This document shows, piece by piece, positions 51,747 to 55,161 of a stretch of DNA of 55,161 nucleotides. Both the position numbers and the translations under genes were made by a program. The stretch spans positions 1 through 55,161 of the forward strand of contig NZ_MSDF01000046.1 in NCBI RefSeq assembly GCF_002022275.1, in the 5' to 3' direction. Each line of letters begins with the position of its first letter. Positions within the stretch are counted from its first letter, which is position 1. The DNA is from Pseudomonas fluorescens. Lineage in GTDB: Bacteria; Pseudomonadota; Gammaproteobacteria; Pseudomonadales; Pseudomonadaceae. A model generated the notes under the pieces. That model saw only the letters and a program-made list of their open reading frames with translations. It had not been told where the DNA came from and ran no database searches.

Positions 51747-52661
51747 ATGTCAGGCGAACTGGATGGCGGCTTACTTAAAGTGTTTGTGGCGATTATCGAG
51801 TGTCAGGGTTTTTCGGCGGCGGCCGAGCGCTTGCACAAAACCCAGTCCACGGTCAGCCAGAGTTTGCAGCGCCTGGAAGAGATAGTCGGCACGCCGTTGA
51901 TTCACCGTACCAGCCGTTCCGTCGGGCTGACCGCCAGCGGCGAAACCTTTCTGATCTACGCCCGGCAGATCCTCAAATTGCACCATGAGGCGGTCAGTTC
52001 GGCGCAATTGCCCAATGATCAGGTGTGCATTCACCTGGGCATGCCTGAGGACTACGCCGAGTACCTGTTGGGCGGCATGCTCAAGGACTTCCAGGCGCAG
52101 TTCGCTCAGGTTCGGCCGGATGTCTGTTGCGAAATGTCCACTGCGCTCGTAGGCCGTTTGAACCGTGGCGAGCTGGATTTGGTCTTGGGCGTCGAGCATG
52201 CCGGTTTGCAGGCGGGAGAGTTTCTTTGCGAGGAGCCTCTGGTGTGGGTCGCGGCGCCGAGCTGGAGCTGTGTGGGGCGCCAATCCGTACCGCTGGCGGT
52301 GTACGCCGAGGGCTGTGCCTTTCGCGCAAATGCCGTGCAGGCGCTCGCCCAGGCTGGGCGCTCGTGGCAGGTGGTGTACACCAGCCAGAGCCCGCGGGGT
52401 ATTGCGATTGCCATTGAGCAAGGCTTGTCGGTGGGGGTGATGGCGCGTCGTCTGGTGCCTGAAGGCTGGCAAGTGCTGGATGAGCGCCAGGGTTTTCCTC
52501 CGATTGCCCCGGCACGCCTGATGTTCTGGCGCTCAGCCGGGTGCCAAGTGCCGGAGGTGGAGGCGTTAGTGGAAATTTTGCAGCGTCAGCTGGGGCCTTC
52601 AGGGTATCTGCACGGGCAGCGCCGCGTCAGTCGTCCGCTGAGCCATGCGTTTGAGCAGTAA
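51747..52661 (+). CDS. LysR-family transcriptional regulator
   Basis: This 304-residue regulator has an N-terminal winged helix (about 5-65; GFSAAAERLHKTQSTVSQSLQRL is the helix-turn-helix region) and a C-terminal ligand domain. It is divergent from the dioxygenase-DddP-like operon, the usual place of its own regulator. Its 3' end overlaps the convergent MFS gene by 63 bp. Confidence 0.9.
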   Translation: MSGELDGGLLKVFVAIIECQGFSAAAERLHKTQSTVSQSLQRLEEIVGTPLIHRTSRSVGLTASGETFLIYARQILKLHHEAVSSAQLPNDQVCIHLGMPEDYAEYLLGGMLKDFQAQFAQVRPDVCCEMSTALVGRLNRGELDLVLGVEHAGLQAGEFLCEEPLVWVAAPSWSCVGRQSVPLAVYAEGCAFRANAVQALAQAGRSWQVVYTSQSPRGIAIAIEQGLSVGVMARRLVPEGWQVLDERQGFPPIAPARLMFWRSAGCQVPEVEALVEILQRQLGPSGYLHGQRRVSRPLSHAFEQ

Positions 52662-53831
52662 CAGGCAGGCGAACACCCAGATGGCGATCCAGGCGTGGAC
52701 CACGGCAAACTCGCCGCTCGCTTGCAGCAGCCAGCCGCACAGGCCATTGGCGGTGGCGCTGGCCAAGCCATAACTGACCATGCTCAAGCTCACCACTTGC
52801 AGGCTTTGCACCGGGTTCAGGCGCGCGCTCAGGTAGGCCGCCATCAAGCCCCACGACGGAAAATAGAACAGCGCGAACAGCCCGGCAGCCCACCAACTCA
52901 GCAACAGGCTGGGATGCCCGAGCAACCCCAGCATGGCGAGACCGAACGCGCCGATGCTTAACGCCAAGACCCGCAGCGCGCCCCAGCGATCCGCCAACGT
53001 GCCCAACAGCAGGCCGCCGATGGCGCCGCCAATGCCGATCAGCGTCCACATTGAGCCGGTTACCGTCGCGCTGGCGTGCAGGCGGTCGCTGACAAAGGCC
53101 GACAGAAAATTCAGAAACGGCCCGCTGATTGCGCCGATAAAACCGCTGAGCAGCACGATCTGCAGCGCCACGGGTTGCTCCACGCACAGGCGCAGCCACT
53201 GCCTCACGACCTGATTGAGCGCAGGTGGCTGGGAGGAGCGGGGCGCCTGCTCGGTTTTCGGGGCGAGTGCCCACAGGGTCAACACCGTGACCAGCAGCGT
53301 CAGCCCTGCGCAGATCAGCCAGAACTGGCGCAACGACAGACCCTGCAATAGCGCAATCAGCAGTCCATTCAGGCAAATCGCAAAGGCCGCCCCGGAAGAC
53401 GCAAGCCCCAACACCCGGCTGCGGTGAGTGGCCGGGATGACGTCTCGCGCCAACGCCGCAATGGCGTTCCAGTTCGATACCGCACAGGCTGACACCAGCG
53501 CCAGGCACAGTGCAAACGGCAGCGCCCACGGCGTGGCGACGGCAAGCGCCAGCAAAACCGGGCTCAACACCATCGTCAGACGCACCATGTTACGCGGGCT
53601 GACCCACGCCGCCGCGACGCCGCTGGCAATCGAGGCACCCATATAGAACAGCTGCAACAGCGCCGCAATCAGTGCCGCTTGGCTATAGCTCAGCCCAAAT
53701 GCCTCACGAATCTGCGGTAGTAAAGCGGAATACAGAAAAACACTGAAACCGTGGGTGGTTGCATTACACGCGGTAAATACAAGTGCGAGCACACCAATAC
53801 TTCGCCGCGATGAAACAGCTGTGTTCGACAT
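52599..53831 (-). CDS. MFS transporter
   Basis: This 410-residue inner-membrane protein has about 12 membrane segments and a central loop at about 190-215 (KTEQAPRSSQPPAL). GTLADRWGALR is the MFS motif A in the second half. It lies between two LysR genes and is convergent with one. The substrate is unknown; export or import cannot be told from sequence. Confidence 0.85.
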   Translation of the reverse strand: MSNTAVSSRRSIGVLALVFTACNATTHGFSVFLYSALLPQIREAFGLSYSQAALIAALLQLFYMGASIASGVAAAWVSPRNMVRLTMVLSPVLLALAVATPWALPFALCLALVSACAVSNWNAIAALARDVIPATHRSRVLGLASSGAAFAICLNGLLIALLQGLSLRQFWLICAGLTLLVTVLTLWALAPKTEQAPRSSQPPALNQVVRQWLRLCVEQPVALQIVLLSGFIGAISGPFLNFLSAFVSDRLHASATVTGSMWTLIGIGGAIGGLLLGTLADRWGALRVLALSIGAFGLAMLGLLGHPSLLLSWWAAGLFALFYFPSWGLMAAYLSARLNPVQSLQVVSLSMVSYGLASATANGLCGWLLQASGEFAVVHAWIAIWVFACLLLLKRMAQRTTDAALPVQIP

Positions 53832-54118
53832 GGCGACGTTCCGAATGACTTGGGTGGGTTAGTTGGTGAGGAGACTAACTTTTGTGAGGTTTTATCGACC
53901 AATGCTTAATTGTCTTAGTGTGCATGCGTAATACGCGTGCTATTTGTTCGTGAGCGACGTCATTTGATGGAAAACGACACTTTCGATTCAGCGCGGTGTT
54001 TTTATCCCTTCGCAGAGGACGCTACCGCTGGCGCGATACAAAAAGGTATGTTGTGTGTGAAATATCCTGCTTTGTTGTGGGATGCCGCGTCCCTGCCAAC
54101 CGCTGTCGAGTGTCCCCC

Positions 54119-55048
54119 ATGAAACGCAAAATGCCCGGTCTCAATGCTCTCAAAGCCTTCGAAGTCGCCGGCAGTACCGGCAGCTTTACCCGGGCTGCGG
54201 AGCTGTTGAACGTGACCCAAAGCGCGGTCAGTCGCCAGGTGCGGCAGTTGGAAGAGCAGCTGGGGGAGAACCTGCTGGAGCGGCGCCACCATCACCTTGA
54301 ACTGACCAGTGCCGGGCGTGTGTTGCTGCGGGCGTTGCATCAGTCTTTCGACAAGATCGAGCTGACGGTGCGCAGCATTCAGCAGAAGACCCATTCCAAC
54401 CGGTTGCACGTGAATGCGCCGCCGACCTTTACCAGCCGCTGGTTGATGCCGCGTTTGGGGCGCTTGCGCGAAGCCCATCCGGAGCTGGAGTTGAGCATCA
54501 CCACCTGTTTGCAGGACAGCCTGGCGCAGACCAGTACGCTGGACTGCGCGATTCGGTTCGGCAATGGGGAGTGGGATGGGCTGGACAGTTCGCTGTTGAT
54601 TCAGGAGCGGCACATTGCGGTGTGTGCGCCGTCGTTGTATGCCCGTGAGTGCAGTGACGGGGTGGACCTGAATCGCATGACGTTGTTGCATGTGTTGGCC
54701 AGTGAGGATCAGCGGTATTTGACGTGGAAGCACTGGCTGGACGCGGCGCGGATTCATGGCGTCGATACTCAGGGCGGGTATGAGTTTGACCTGCTGGATC
54801 TGGCGATTCGGGCGGCGACGGATGGGTTGGGGATTAGCATTGCGGATTGGCATATGGTTGCGGCGGAACTGGCGAGTGGGCAGTTGACGCAGGTGTTGAA
54901 TGTGCATGTGGAGGGGCATCAGTCGTACTGGCTGGTGACCCGGCCGGAGCAGACGGATTCGCCGCAGTTGCAGGTGTTTGGGCGGTGGTTGCAGGAGGAG
55001 ATCTGGTTGGCTCAGCGGCAGTTGGAGCCTTCTACTGCGGCGGGTTGA
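54119..55048 (+). CDS. LysR-family transcriptional regulator, GcvA-like
   Basis: This 309-residue regulator has the winged helix at about 8-68 (RAAELLNVTQSAVSRQVRQL) and a LysR effector domain. It is divergent from the MFS gene (287 bp gap without other recognisable features) and so is likely its regulator. The frame stays open further upstream, but ATG at 54119 places the helix-turn-helix at the family position. The repeat at 55061 begins 12 bp after its stop codon. Confidence 0.9.
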   Translation: MKRKMPGLNALKAFEVAGSTGSFTRAAELLNVTQSAVSRQVRQLEEQLGENLLERRHHHLELTSAGRVLLRALHQSFDKIELTVRSIQQKTHSNRLHVNAPPTFTSRWLMPRLGRLREAHPELELSITTCLQDSLAQTSTLDCAIRFGNGEWDGLDSSLLIQERHIAVCAPSLYARECSDGVDLNRMTLLHVLASEDQRYLTWKHWLDAARIHGVDTQGGYEFDLLDLAIRAATDGLGISIADWHMVAAELASGQLTQVLNVHVEGHQSYWLVTRPEQTDSPQLQVFGRWLQEEIWLAQRQLEPSTAAG

Positions 55049-55060
55049 GGCGGGGTTTTG

Positions 55061-55161
55061 TGGGTATATCCGTTATTTGGGTGATGGCTGGGATTGGTTC
55101 CGCCCTTACGGCGGGTCACTTTGGAAAAGAGCCCCAAAGTAACCAAAGGGCTCTTGCCCCA
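55061..55161. repeat. Right copy of ~100 bp terminal inverted repeat
   Basis: This is the reverse-complement partner of 9-109. The shared core runs from TGGGTATATCC through GGTTCCGCCCTTACGGCGGG to the window end. It follows the LysR gene immediately, so both copies sit just past the 3' end of a gene and point toward the window interior. Confidence 0.85.

Noticed and set aside
1..55161. CRISPR arrays, integrase or transposase genes, tRNA genes
   Set aside because: No regularly spaced direct repeats, no recombinase-like proteins and no tRNA-like sequences were recognised. The repeats present are REP/REPIN types, a minisatellite and the terminal pair.

Overview
The window is high-GC DNA from a Pseudomonas of the P. 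fluorescens complex. The evidence is the gene families, three kinds of REP/REPIN repeat, and a type III secretion system (T3SS) of the Hrp1/Hrc1 type (called rsp/rsc in P. fluorescens) that still has its plant-pathogen layout of regulators. No rRNA, tRNA, transposase, integrase or CRISPR array was seen. Both ends carry the same ~100 bp sequence in inverted orientation (9-109 and 55061-55161), so the whole 55 kb is framed by an inverted pair of a dispersed repeat.

Left flank (0.1-12.4 kb): housekeeping and accessory metabolism. It holds phosphatidylcholine synthase, a SAM methyltransferase, a lone AceE-type 2-oxoacid dehydrogenase E1, a DUF1289 protein, and a class Ia ribonucleotide reductase small subunit (nrdB) behind two NrdR-like boxes. 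Divergent from nrdB is an aldehyde-handling operon: a homolog of formaldehyde-activating enzyme (Fae), an aldo/keto reductase, an aldehyde dehydrogenase, an MFS transporter, and a convergent LysR regulator.

T3SS (12.6-42.6 kb). From left to right: a HrpK/NolX-like translocator candidate (minus); hrpF-hrpG-hrcC-hrpT-hrpV plus a DspF/AvrF-like chaperone (plus); the core export apparatus hrcU-T-S-R-Q, hrpP-O, hrcN, hrpQ, hrcV, hrpJ (minus, one long overlapping run read from hrpJ); hrpL (plus); an AvrE/DspE-family effector of 1862 aa (RopE); a single HrpS-type sigma-54 activator; hrpA-hrpZ-hrpB-hrcJ-hrpD-hrpE (plus); and a harpin-like secreted protein with an unrecognised C-terminal domain (minus). 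The regulatory chain can be read from the DNA. HrpS should act on a -24/-12 promoter before hrpL. HrpL should then act on five perfect hrp boxes (GGAACC-N15-CCACNNA), before the HrpK-like gene, hrpJ, ropE, hrpA and the harpin-like gene, and on one imperfect box before hrpF. Compared with P. syringae, the blocks are rearranged, hrpR is missing, HrcQ is one protein instead of two, and the effector chaperone lies almost 12 kb from its likely effector.

Right flank (42.8-55.1 kb): a transport and catabolic cluster. It has an outer-membrane porin, a complete Dpp/Nik-type ABC importer (fused double ATPase, two permeases, a Tat-exported binding protein), a DddP-like M24-fold enzyme, an Fe(II)/2-oxoglutarate dioxygenase, two LysR regulators and an MFS transporter. 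The M24 protein keeps the metal-ligand spacing of the DMSP lyase DddP but has Gly at the position of the proposed catalytic Asp, so its substrate is open.
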